A stretch of DNA of 64,000 nt, taken from contig SDZD01000029.1 in the NCBI GenBank assembly GCA_004172935.1, forward strand, positions 18,636-82,635, in the 5' to 3' direction. A model generated the notes under the pieces. That model ran no database searches. It was not told the DNA's origin and saw only the letters and a program-made list of their open reading frames with translations. The DNA comes from a bacterium (GTDB lineage: Bacteria; Armatimonadota; Abditibacteriia; Abditibacteriales; Abditibacteriaceae). A program made the translations under genes and the position numbers. This document shows positions 44,199 to 52,665 of this stretch, piece after piece; within the stretch, counting starts at the first letter, position 1, and every line of letters starts with the position of its first letter.

Positions 44199-44872
44199 GC
44201 GAGTCGCCCATCACAAACGAAGAAGGCGCCGCACCAGTTCGCGTTCTACTGGCCGATGACCACGCCATCTGGCGCGGCGGCGTGCGCAGCTTATTGGAAG
44301 ACACCGAATTTGAAGTTGTCGGCGAAGCGGCATCGGGCCGCGAGGCGGTGCTGCAAACGCGCGAATTGAAACCCGATTTGGTGTTGCTCGATATTCGCAT
44401 GGTCGGTGGCGACGGGCTGGACGCCCTCGCCGCTATCAAGTCGGAGTTCCCACTGGTATCCGTGGTGATGCTAACCACCTATGATAACCCCACCTACGTC
44501 GCGCGTGCTGTCGCGGGCGGCGCTTCGGGCTATCTGCTGAAGGGCGTCGATTCGGACAGCCTACTGGATTCGCTGCGTGCCGTGGTGCGCGGCGAGATGC
44601 TGCTGTCACGCGAAGAACTCGCCCGCTCGTTACGTGGTCTCGATACACAGACAGTCAACGCCCCCGACCTGATTCAGCCGCTTTCACAACGCGAAACCGA
44701 GGTGCTGCAACTGCTGGCAACTGGCCTGTCGAACCGCGATATGGCGCCCATTTTGTTCGTCTCGGAGTCCACCATCAAAACCCACGTCGAACACATCATC
44801 CGCAAACTTGGCGTCTCCGACCGCGTGCAGGCCGCCGTGTGGGCGGCGCGTCAGGGCCTAATTAAGCAGTAA
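44195..44872 (+). CDS. NarL/FixJ-family response regulator
   Basis: The 225-residue protein has an intact receiver domain (VLLADDHAIWRGGV acidic pair, LVLLDIRMVGGDG phospho-Asp, VMLTTYDNP Thr, GYLLKGVDS Lys). The LuxR-type helix-turn-helix is LSQRETEVLQLLATGLSNRD, then SESTIKTHVEHIIRKLGVSD. It is the partner of the adjacent GAF kinase. Regulated genes are not visible from sequence. Confidence 0.93.
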   Translation: MSESPITNEEGAAPVRVLLADDHAIWRGGVRSLLEDTEFEVVGEAASGREAVLQTRELKPDLVLLDIRMVGGDGLDALAAIKSEFPLVSVVMLTTYDNPTYVARAVAGGASGYLLKGVDSDSLLDSLRAVVRGEMLLSREELARSLRGLDTQTVNAPDLIQPLSQRETEVLQLLATGLSNRDMAPILFVSESTIKTHVEHIIRKLGVSDRVQAAVWAARQGLIKQ

Positions 44873-44898
44873 CCGAACCCGCTGGGGCGGGTACAATT

Positions 44899-45315
44899 AT
44901 GGAAGACCAATCGACCCTCAAGGGGGTATTCGTTTTTGCCGCCCTACTCGCCGCAGGCTTTGTCGGCTCGAAAACGGTGCTGGCCCTGCAAGCCCTGTTT
45001 TCTCCGGCGTTGCCATTCTGGGCGTGTTGCGTGATTGGGATTGCGTTAACAGTGTTCGCAATGCTATTTGTCGTGACCGGAGTAGCGCACATCTTCTACG
45101 AGGGGTTGTTCCTGTGGATTATATTGTCGTTGATGTGGGGTTCCACGCTCTCCGTATTGATTGACGCCAGAGAGAAACACGACCAGAGGATTTTGCACCA
45201 GCGACAAAAAGCCCTTCAATTGCAACAGACTCCGACACCGAAGAAAACAGTTCCTCCTGCGGGTACAGCTCGCAGTAATAACAACTCAATTAAAGTAAGG
45301 AAGGGGAATTTGTAG
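44899..45315 (+). CDS. Small two- to three-helix membrane protein
   Basis: The 138-residue protein starts 26 bases after the response regulator, possibly in the same unit. Hydrophobic segments are VFVFAALLAAGFVGSKTVLA, FWACCVIGIALTVFAMLFVV and IFYEGLFLWIILSLMW. The C-terminal 50 residues are basic and Gln/Pro-rich (QQTPTPKKTVPPAGTARS). No family is recognised. It could be an output target or membrane partner of the two-component pair (inference). Confidence 0.65.
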   Translation: MEDQSTLKGVFVFAALLAAGFVGSKTVLALQALFSPALPFWACCVIGIALTVFAMLFVVTGVAHIFYEGLFLWIILSLMWGSTLSVLIDAREKHDQRILHQRQKALQLQQTPTPKKTVPPAGTARSNNNSIKVRKGNL

Positions 45316-45322
45316 CAGGAGT

Positions 45323-45347
45323 GGGCAGAGTAAAGAGTCCTCTGCCC
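45323..45347 (+). terminator. Possible weak terminator
   Basis: GGGCAGAG and CTCTGCCC pair over 8 bp with a 9-base loop just after the membrane-protein stop. There is no T-run behind it, so its strength is doubtful. Confidence 0.4.
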
Positions 45348-45403
45348 CGCCTGAATCTATGCGGAAAATTCCGCACGCACTCTAACCTCTGTATTTACAG
45401 AAG

Positions 45404-45556
45404 TTACGACTTATCGTGGTTGCTGGGAGTGCAAAGTGGGCATGGGTAACGGCGTCCATGAATGCACCAGATTGTTTGAGTCATTTGGGCCACAGTGCCG
45501 AAAGTGTTCACTTTGGGTTGCTGCCAGGTCTTTTTAGTTGGGTTTGTGTTGTTCAT
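45404..45556 (-). CDS. Lasso-RiPP-type leader peptide with Cys-rich core (novel RiPP precursor candidate)
   Basis: A 50-residue gene on the minus strand, from ATG 45556 to TAA 45404. AAGGAGG lies 6 bases before the ATG, the best ribosome-binding site I noticed in the window. The leader has W11-x2-P14-x-V16-x3-G20-x5-T26, placing Trp, Pro, Val, Gly and Thr at -17, -14, -12, -8 and -2 if the core starts at T28. This is the spacing recognised by PqqD-like B1 proteins in lasso-peptide systems. The 23-residue core starts TIWCIHGRRYPCPLC and has Cys at core positions 4, 12 and 15. It has no Asp or Glu at core positions 7-9 (Gly, Arg, Arg), so a lasso macrolactam cannot form. No B, C or E biosynthetic gene is within the window. 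Confidence 0.72.
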   Translation of the reverse strand: MNNTNPTKKTWQQPKVNTFGTVAQMTQTIWCIHGRRYPCPLCTPSNHDKS

Positions 45557-46112
45557 CTTTCACCTCCTTGTTTCGCGCATGGTTTAACAGGTATTTCCCT
45601 TAATTTTAAGCCCCATCCAATCTCTCTATTTATTGAAAAACCACCTTTTCTTCTTCAATATTAAGGAGGCAAGTTGCTCTGAATCGCGAAATCCGAGTTG
45701 GCTTTATAAAGCCAGTAGCCTGGAATTTTAGTGTCACAAAAGAAAATTTCTTAACACAATTTGTCTAACTATTAAACTTAAAGCCAGTCAATATGAGGCG
45801 CTATCATTCGCTGACATGAAGCCGCTATTAGTTAGTATGAGATTAGGGATTTTTCTTCAAATCGGTGCCGAGCAGGCAGGATTTTGATGCACGAAATCAC
45901 TCCAATGCTGGATAAATTCCCATCAAATAATTTTGTCTATCTCCCCTATTTATGAGGAATGGGACGAGAATAGTAATCCAATATCGACTTACGAGTGAAA
46001 CAACGAGGCCAATCTCTCGGATTCCGAGGCGTTTTATGCAGCCTGGAAGAGCCTGAGAGTCGGATATTGTATGCAATAAATAAGCCACTGAAGCGAAATA
46101 AGTTCGGCTGGC
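45557..46112. other. Non-coding region upstream of the RiPP-like gene
   Basis: No convincing further gene. It holds the upstream region of the RiPP-like gene and a perfect 16-bp palindrome TGGCTTTATAAAGCCA (45699-45714). A second strong Shine-Dalgarno-like AAGGAGG occurs on the plus strand near 45664, followed only by TTG-CTC-TGA, so it leads to nothing and may be a remnant. The rest is AT-rich and featureless to me. Confidence 0.55.
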
Positions 46113-48977
46113 CTAGCGCGCTCGCACCGTCACAGTTGCCGCCTGAAGGCCATCAGCCTCAACACGGAGCGTGATGTTGCCTGCGCCGGATGTGGGGCGC
46201 AGAATGGCGAGGGCACGGCCCTGAAAGGCCTTTCGCGTCGGTGCGCGGTAGCTGGCTGGTTCGTTAGGAACGCCGCTGCCCTGCGCGGCGAGTTGCCCTA
46301 CTCCACCGACCGAAAAGCGCATGGCGTTAGTGGCGTTGGGCACACGCTGGCCGTTTTCATCGACGACCTCGACGGCGACATAAGAAAGGTCGTTGCGGTC
46401 GGCGCGGATGCTTGTTCGGTCGGCAGTCAATTTCAGCCGTTTCGGGGTGCCACTGGTCGTAAGCGTCGTTTGCGCCACAACCTTTCCGCCAACCAAACCG
46501 AAGGCGCGCAGTTGGCCTGCCGCATAGGGGACATCGAATTTAGCGGTGAGTTTGGTGGCGTCGGAAACCGGCTTTTCGCCGAGGACTTTACCGTTCAGTT
46601 CGAGGCGGACGGCTTCGCAGCGCGAGTAAACCGCGACTTGCAACGGCGTGCCCTCATGGCCGGGCCAGTTCCAACTTTGCTCTTCGTTTGGCCATCCCCA
46701 GCCACTGACGTTCTCGGTAATACCCGCCGGAATCGGGGAATGAACGACCATCTCGATGGGACTACGGCGCCACACCACATCGCGATACAGCGACTGCGGC
46801 TTCTTGAATCCGCATAAATCGAGGTCGCCGCACCAGGCGTTGTACCACGGCCACGGCATGAAGAACGGATTCGGCTCGTTGCTAAGGACGCTATGCCCTA
46901 TACCGGATTCGCCCAGATAATCCATCGCCGTCCACACGAAGTCGCCGATGAGATACGGATACTTTTCGACAGCAGACCAGCAATCGAAGAAGTCCTTCGG
47001 ATACGACTCGGTCGCCATCATCACACGCTCAGGATGGCGGGCATGGTCCGACTCATATTTGTCGGGCAGATAGTTGTAGCCGCTCACATCCAGATACTTG
47101 AAGGCCGGATCGGAGTTCCTGTTCCATGCCTGAACATCGCCGCCCCACTCCCGGCTAATGGCTTGAGTGATTTGGCGGGTGGTATCGTGGGAGAGCACTG
47201 CATCGCGCAAGCGCTTTTGTGTGGCCTCGGCGCGGAACTGTTCGGGAATTTCGTTGCCAATCGACCACATAATCACCGAAGGATGGTTGCGGTCACGCCG
47301 CACCATAGAAGCGATGTCACGCTCCGCCCACTCGTTGAAGTAAAGGTGGTAATCCTGCTGGTTATTCTCCTTCGACTCGTTCCACTGGTCGAACGCCTCG
47401 TCAATCACTAACATTCCCAGGCGGTCGCAAGCATCGAGCAGAGCAGACGAAGGCGGGTTATGAGTCGAGCGAATGGCATTGAAGCCGTTCGCCTTCATCA
47501 GTTCCACTTTGCGCTCCTCAGCGCGGTCAATCGCCATAGCGCCCAGCGGCCCGTTATCGTGATGGATGCAGCCGCCCTTGAGCTTCAGCATTTCGCCGTT
47601 GAGTCGGAAGCCCCGCACCGCATCGACTTCGATATTGCGAATGCCAAAGCGCGTGGAAATGCTATCAACGCTTTTCCCACTGTTCAGAACCTCAACTCGC
47701 ACCGAGTACAGATTCGGCGAAGCAATCGACCATAATTTTGGCGTATTCACTTCGAGGCTTTGCTCGATGGAGCGCGTTTCGTTGGCAGCCAAACGCAGTT
47801 TGCCCTCGCTACTTTTGACCACTTTTCCAGCGCTATCCAGCACACGAGCGCGAACGGTGACTTCGGCTTCGGTCGCGCCGGAGTTTTGGATTTCGCTGGC
47901 GACTTTCACCGTTGCTCTATCCTTCGCAACCTGTGGAGTGGTAACGAAGACGCCACCTGCTGGCACATGAATCGGGTTGGTGGTTGTTAACCACACATGC
48001 CGATAAATGCCTGAACCAGAGTACCAGCGGCTGTTTTTGCCTTCGTTGCGCACCCGCACCGCCAACACGTTACTCCCCGACTTGAGGTATGGCGTCAGGT
48101 TGTACTCGAATCTGGTGTAGCCGTGCGGATGCGTGCCGAGCAGTTGCCCGTTAATCCACACATCGGCGTTCATATAAACGCCATCGAAGCGCACCGCGAC
48201 ATGCTTATTGGGCTGGCTAACGACAAAGCGCTTACGATACCAACCGATGCCGCCCACGACATGCCCCGTCTTACCCGCGTTTTCGCTTTCGCTGGGGTCG
48301 AACGGCCCGATACGCTCACGCTTGCTTTCCGCCGCATAAATGCCACCATTGTTGATACCATCGAAAACGCGCACCGCTAAAACATCGGTCCCGTCGCCGC
48401 GTACCAGTGATGCTGGAACTCGATAACGCCGTTCAACATCCCATGCCGAAGCAGCACCGGGGGCGAATGTCCCCATGCCGCCGATGCGCTCACCGTTCAG
48501 CCACACCTCATCGGCGTCATCAATGCGCCCCAACAACACGTAAAAATCCTTGCCCTTATAGTTGGCGGGGATGCTGATGCGACGGCGAAACCAACCGATG
48601 GAGTTATCAGCCGTATAGTTGGAGTGGTGTTCCCAGATGTCGGGCAACATCACTTTTTGCCAACTGCTGTCGTCCAATTCGCGCGCCTTCCAGTCGGGGT
48701 TATCGCCTTTCTGAAAACGCCATTCGCCAGTCACCACTGCCAATTCGGGAACTGTGTTTACCTTCGGCGGCAAATCCTCAAAACTCCAATCGTGCGGCAA
48801 ATCGAGTTTGCGCCACCCCGCATCATTGAACGCGGCGCTTTCTGCTCCAAGCGCGTCGGCGCGCAAGAACTGCCAGTTGGAATCGAACAACTGGTCGCGT
48901 GTATTCTGAGCGTGAACAGATGCATTGCCTTGAAGTAAAAGGCACAGCAACCCGAATTTATAGGATGAGGTTTTCAT
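46113..48977 (-). CDS. Secreted GH2 beta-galactosidase-like glycosidase
   Basis: The 954-residue protein has a signal peptide (FGLLCLLLQGNASVHA). GH2 sugar-binding, immunoglobulin-like and TIM-barrel domains follow, with a C-terminal beta region. The barrel has RLNGEMLKLKGGCIHHDNGP, RSTHNPPS, WSIGNEIPEQ (acid/base E576) and MMATESYP (nucleophile E657). An additional jelly-roll segment at about 78-205 (PDWKARELDDSSWQKVMLPD, IDDADEVWLNGERIGG) interrupts the N-terminal sugar-binding domain. It removes terminal beta-linked galactose or related sugars. It lies 47 bases downstream of the GH78 gene on the same strand and is probably cotranscribed. Confidence 0.9.
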   Translation of the reverse strand: MKTSSYKFGLLCLLLQGNASVHAQNTRDQLFDSNWQFLRADALGAESAAFNDAGWRKLDLPHDWSFEDLPPKVNTVPELAVVTGEWRFQKGDNPDWKARELDDSSWQKVMLPDIWEHHSNYTADNSIGWFRRRISIPANYKGKDFYVLLGRIDDADEVWLNGERIGGMGTFAPGAASAWDVERRYRVPASLVRGDGTDVLAVRVFDGINNGGIYAAESKRERIGPFDPSESENAGKTGHVVGGIGWYRKRFVVSQPNKHVAVRFDGVYMNADVWINGQLLGTHPHGYTRFEYNLTPYLKSGSNVLAVRVRNEGKNSRWYSGSGIYRHVWLTTTNPIHVPAGGVFVTTPQVAKDRATVKVASEIQNSGATEAEVTVRARVLDSAGKVVKSSEGKLRLAANETRSIEQSLEVNTPKLWSIASPNLYSVRVEVLNSGKSVDSISTRFGIRNIEVDAVRGFRLNGEMLKLKGGCIHHDNGPLGAMAIDRAEERKVELMKANGFNAIRSTHNPPSSALLDACDRLGMLVIDEAFDQWNESKENNQQDYHLYFNEWAERDIASMVRRDRNHPSVIMWSIGNEIPEQFRAEATQKRLRDAVLSHDTTRQITQAISREWGGDVQAWNRNSDPAFKYLDVSGYNYLPDKYESDHARHPERVMMATESYPKDFFDCWSAVEKYPYLIGDFVWTAMDYLGESGIGHSVLSNEPNPFFMPWPWYNAWCGDLDLCGFKKPQSLYRDVVWRRSPIEMVVHSPIPAGITENVSGWGWPNEEQSWNWPGHEGTPLQVAVYSRCEAVRLELNGKVLGEKPVSDATKLTAKFDVPYAAGQLRAFGLVGGKVVAQTTLTTSGTPKRLKLTADRTSIRADRNDLSYVAVEVVDENGQRVPNATNAMRFSVGGVGQLAAQGSGVPNEPASYRAPTRKAFQGRALAILRPTSGAGNITLRVEADGLQAATVTVRAR

Positions 48978-49024
48978 GTTGTTGTACTGTCAGGAGGAAG
49001 AACGAAAGAGAGCTGCACAGCTCG

Positions 49025-52000
49025 TTACTTCTTGCCTGTGGTTGGTGTTGTCTTCACCGTAAATACATAACTGCCAGAGCCAACCACAAGCGTTAGTTGG
49101 CCGTTACTGAAGGAGTGGCTTTTCACACCCGCTGCCGATATGGCAGGAGAGGAGCCTTCGGACACACTGCCTGCACTTTGAGCGGGAATAACGATTTCGG
49201 CTGTGGTGTTGGAAGGCACAACCGCTTTCAACGTCGTCCCACCATTGCTGGTTTTCCAATCGCAACTCAGCGGGCCATAGGTCGTGCGCAATGTGGCTTT
49301 GGCCGAGGTGAGGCCACCCTGCCCAATCATGGGCGCGATACGTGACTTTTTATAGCCCGCTTCGATGGCTTGCAAGCCACCGAGATGTTGAAACATCCAG
49401 TCGCCCACTGCACCATAGGCGTAATGATTGAAGGAGTTCATGCTCACCGGGCCAAATTCGCCGTTGTCGCGAATCGTGTTCCAGCGCTCCCACATCGTTG
49501 TGGCCCCAGTCTTCACCTCGAAGCCCCACGAAGGATAATCCTCGTTGAGCAAAAGGCGAAAAGCGAGGTCGGGGCGGTCGATGCTCAAAAACGCGGGCAA
49601 TAACCAGGGCGTGCCAAGAAAGCCAGTCTTGAGGTGATAATTGTCGGCAGCCATCTTTTCGATGAATTTACGGCTGGCCTTCTGGCGCTTGTCGGAGTCG
49701 GTGATGAGGTTCATTCCCAACCCCATCGCATACACGGTTTGCGTGTTCGTGTAGATGGCGCCATCGGGCTGCACATAAGCATCGGTAAAGGCTTTACCAA
49801 TTTGAGGAACTAAAGCCGCCCATTCCCTCGACTTCGCGTTCTGCCCGATGGCGCTTGCCATTTCGGACATCATCCGCGTGTCTTCCGCAAAATAGGCGGT
49901 AGCGATGACTTTATGCTCCTGTAAACGGTCTACTCCTTCGAGGTTGAGCCAATCGCCCGAAAACCACGAACTGCGCCCTTCTTCGAGCAGATTGCCGTCT
50001 TTGGTCGCGCTTTGATGGACGAAGCCATAGAACTTTTGCATCGCCTCCCAGTTCTGGCGGATGATGCGGTCGTCGCCCGTCGCTTTCCAGACGGCGTAAG
50101 GCACCGTAATAAACGCATCCGACCAGCCCACTCCCGTCTCATCGAATTCGCGCCTTGGCTGAGGCACGACAGCGGGGATATTGCCGTTGTCGCGCTGCGC
50201 GTCACGCACATCATCCATCCACTTCGAGAGGAAGGCGCGCGTGTCCTGATAGTAGCTGGCGGTCGGTGCGAATATGCTGATGTCTCCCGTCCAACCCAGT
50301 CGTTCATCGCGAGCCGGGGTATCGGTGGGAATCGAGACGAAGTTGCCGCGCTGTCCCCAGCGAATGTTGCGCACCAGTTGGTTCAACATCGGATTCGAGG
50401 TTTCCAGATCGCCCGTATTGGGTAACGCCGAACCTCGAACCATACCCTTCACCTCGTTAATAGTTGGTGGCGTGTCCAGTCCCGAAATCTCCACGTAGCG
50501 GAAGCCGTGTTGAGTGAATGTGGGTTCATAGGTAACCGTGCCATCCTGCGCGAATGTGTAAACATCGGTGACCTTGGCGGTGCGGAAATTATCCGTATAT
50601 ATCTGGCCGCGCCTGTCGCCTGTGCGGTAAAGCTCCTCGGCATAGCGAATTTGCACGCTCTGCCCTTTTTTCCCGGTCAATGTGAGGCGCGCGACTCCCA
50701 CCATGTTCTGCCCCAGATCATAGAGGTAACGTCCCCCAGATTGTGCGATTCGACTTTTAGCGGTGAGAATTTCGCTTACCCGCACAGGCTCGTCGGGCTG
50801 GGGCACAAGCTTCGCGGAATCGTTGGAGACGATTCGCACCGGATTCCATTTGCCAGCATCGAATGCGACGGTATTCCATCCCGCTTGCTCAAGGCGCGCA
50901 TCATAGGTCTCGCCGTCCTGTAGGTCGGCCACGAGGCGAGGGCTGTTGGCCGATTTCCATTGCCCGTTAGTCCCAAACCACTCGACCGAACCATCGGTGT
51001 AGGTAACTTTGACCTTCGCGATGAGGGCGAGGGTATCGCCATAAACGCGCTTCCAACCGACGCCAATTTTTCCCTTGTACCAACCATCACCCAGCGAAGC
51101 TCCCACCACGTTCTGCCCCTGCCGAACAAGCTGCGTCACGTCGTAACTCTGGCTTTGGATGCGCTTGTTATAGTCGGTCCAGCCGGGCGCGAGATATTGG
51201 TTGCCAACTTTCTTTCCGTTCAACGAAAGCTCATAAACACCATGCGCGGAAGCATAAACACGTGCGCTTCGCACCTGCTTTTTTGCCACGAACGAGCCTC
51301 GCAAAAGCGGTAGCGCCACTGGACCCAGACTGTAGACAGCTTCGGTATTTCCGCTGATGGTGTATGCACCATCAACTACTGTTCCCCCAGTGAAAGTGTT
51401 CGGGCTACCCGCAAAGTCAGAAGAATAGAGAACCTTGCCTCCCGCTTTCTGCACGACCATTACTTTATGCACAGTGGCTCGCTCGGAACCATAGGTGCGA
51501 AGCCCGATGACGCCGTTGGGAAATGTGGTATCGGTGCGGGTATCGACGGTCTGCCCGTCCAAACGGGTTATCAATGTGGAACCGCTGACATCGAGTTCGA
51601 GCTTGTGCCTATCCCTCGTTAGCGACGCATTCGTGAAACCAAAAGGAGCCAGATCAATAGACGAAATCACCGAATAGGCGCCGTTGACCTTCTTATGGAT
51701 AACCAACTGAGGTGTCGGGCCACTGAGCTTAATCTGGTTCATGTAGGCGTTTTCGCCATCCGTAGAAGCGCGAAACAGAACCCCAAAAGCGATGGCGTTG
51801 ACGGTGAAATCGACGGTCGCCACATAATCGCTCCACTCTCTGGTGTCGGGGGCAGTTTCAGTTCTTGAAATCCATTCGGCTCCCGCCCACTGCTGTCCGG
51901 CAAGCAGCCCCGTCTCGAACCAGGTTGGCTTGCTCCACGCGCTTTCGGCCCCTTTCGCATCCCACGTCTTCACCTGCCACCAGTAGCGCGTCGCGGGCAA

Positions 52001-52300
52001 CAGTTGTACGGACGCTGGTAATTCGATACCCACTTGCCGAGCGGATTCAACCCGCTTCGAGTTCCAGACATCGCTTTTACCCGCCGCAGTGCCGATATGA
52101 ATTTCGTACGCCTTTTGCACCGCGCCACGGGCAGTGGAAATCGTCGCCCAACCAAGAGTGATGTTGCCGCCGGGAATCCCCAGCGGAGTGGAGCGGCCAT
52201 TAACAGTGAGATATTCGGTCGGGTTCATCGGCGCTCCATGACAGAGAGAAGACGAGAATACGGTGGCAAACGCGAGTGCGGAACCGAGCTTATGATTCAT
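49025..52300 (-). CDS. Secreted GH78 alpha-L-rhamnosidase
   Basis: The 1091-residue protein has a signal peptide (LAFATVFSSSLCHGAPM) and an Fn3-like domain (YWWQVKTWDAKGAESAWS). A concanavalin/LamG-like insert follows at about 150-325 (FGVLFRASTDGENAYMNQI). The Bac_rhamnosid-type N domain has VRSARVYASAHGVYELSLNG and LAPGWTDYNKRIQSQSYDVT. An (alpha/alpha)6 catalytic domain starts near residue 640 with PARDERLGWTGD, where the Glu is the expected general acid. EVKTGATTMWERWNTIRDNG and NSFNHYAYGAVGDWMFQ come later, before a C-terminal beta domain. It releases alpha-L-rhamnose. It is divergent from a LacI regulator with 365 bases between. Confidence 0.92.
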   Translation of the reverse strand: MNHKLGSALAFATVFSSSLCHGAPMNPTEYLTVNGRSTPLGIPGGNITLGWATISTARGAVQKAYEIHIGTAAGKSDVWNSKRVESARQVGIELPASVQLLPATRYWWQVKTWDAKGAESAWSKPTWFETGLLAGQQWAGAEWISRTETAPDTREWSDYVATVDFTVNAIAFGVLFRASTDGENAYMNQIKLSGPTPQLVIHKKVNGAYSVISSIDLAPFGFTNASLTRDRHKLELDVSGSTLITRLDGQTVDTRTDTTFPNGVIGLRTYGSERATVHKVMVVQKAGGKVLYSSDFAGSPNTFTGGTVVDGAYTISGNTEAVYSLGPVALPLLRGSFVAKKQVRSARVYASAHGVYELSLNGKKVGNQYLAPGWTDYNKRIQSQSYDVTQLVRQGQNVVGASLGDGWYKGKIGVGWKRVYGDTLALIAKVKVTYTDGSVEWFGTNGQWKSANSPRLVADLQDGETYDARLEQAGWNTVAFDAGKWNPVRIVSNDSAKLVPQPDEPVRVSEILTAKSRIAQSGGRYLYDLGQNMVGVARLTLTGKKGQSVQIRYAEELYRTGDRRGQIYTDNFRTAKVTDVYTFAQDGTVTYEPTFTQHGFRYVEISGLDTPPTINEVKGMVRGSALPNTGDLETSNPMLNQLVRNIRWGQRGNFVSIPTDTPARDERLGWTGDISIFAPTASYYQDTRAFLSKWMDDVRDAQRDNGNIPAVVPQPRREFDETGVGWSDAFITVPYAVWKATGDDRIIRQNWEAMQKFYGFVHQSATKDGNLLEEGRSSWFSGDWLNLEGVDRLQEHKVIATAYFAEDTRMMSEMASAIGQNAKSREWAALVPQIGKAFTDAYVQPDGAIYTNTQTVYAMGLGMNLITDSDKRQKASRKFIEKMAADNYHLKTGFLGTPWLLPAFLSIDRPDLAFRLLLNEDYPSWGFEVKTGATTMWERWNTIRDNGEFGPVSMNSFNHYAYGAVGDWMFQHLGGLQAIEAGYKKSRIAPMIGQGGLTSAKATLRTTYGPLSCDWKTSNGGTTLKAVVPSNTTAEIVIPAQSAGSVSEGSSPAISAAGVKSHSFSNGQLTLVVGSGSYVFTVKTTPTTGKK

Positions 52301-52665
52301 GTGCGACTGTAGTGAAATAGAACAGGGAGATTGTGGTGAATATTAGATGCGAGCGGGCCATTCTTTCAGCGCGCAACAACTAGCCCCAAATACGACTCAC
52401 CCCTACAACGGGGAATTCAGGAATGGGCACTTCGAGTAAGATTCAGACAAGTTATGCGCATAAGTTACGAGAGCAACGCATGGGATCTAACGGTGCAATC
52501 CTCACAAATTTAATGTCGGCCCTATATTTATACCCACATAAGTTATAGGTATAACATCGTCATCCTTATATCTTATATTTATTTCATTCATCATTCTAAC
52601 TCCATCTGTGCGCTCGTCGCCCTGAACACGGAACTATATGATGCGAGGGCTAAACTGGCGACACG
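52301..52665. other. Regulatory intergenic region between GH78 and LacI genes
   Basis: No gene is seen. The region contains the LacI-type palindrome TTATGCGCATAA at 52452-52463 and a second inverted repeat TTATACC...GGTATAA at 52528-52554, both placed to affect the two divergent promoters. Confidence 0.6.
52452..52463. promoter_or_regulatory. Candidate LacI-family operator TTATGCGCATAA
   Basis: A perfect 12-bp palindrome with a central CpG, as LacI-family sites have, located 152 bases before the GH78 start and 203 before the LacI start. Assignment to the adjacent LacI protein is inferred from position. Confidence 0.45.

Noticed and set aside
45404..45556. Calling this a classical lasso peptide
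   Set aside because: No Asp or Glu at core positions 7-9 and no B1, B2 or C biosynthetic genes in the window, so only the leader type is supported.
45416..45664. 82-codon plus-strand frame antisense to the RiPP-like gene
   Set aside because: It has no ribosome-binding site, no recognisable features and ends in low-complexity sequence; the minus-strand frame has an ideal Shine-Dalgarno and a conserved leader pattern.
45897..46088. 63-codon minus-strand frame after the RiPP-like region
   Set aside because: No ribosome-binding site and no family resemblance; probably chance.
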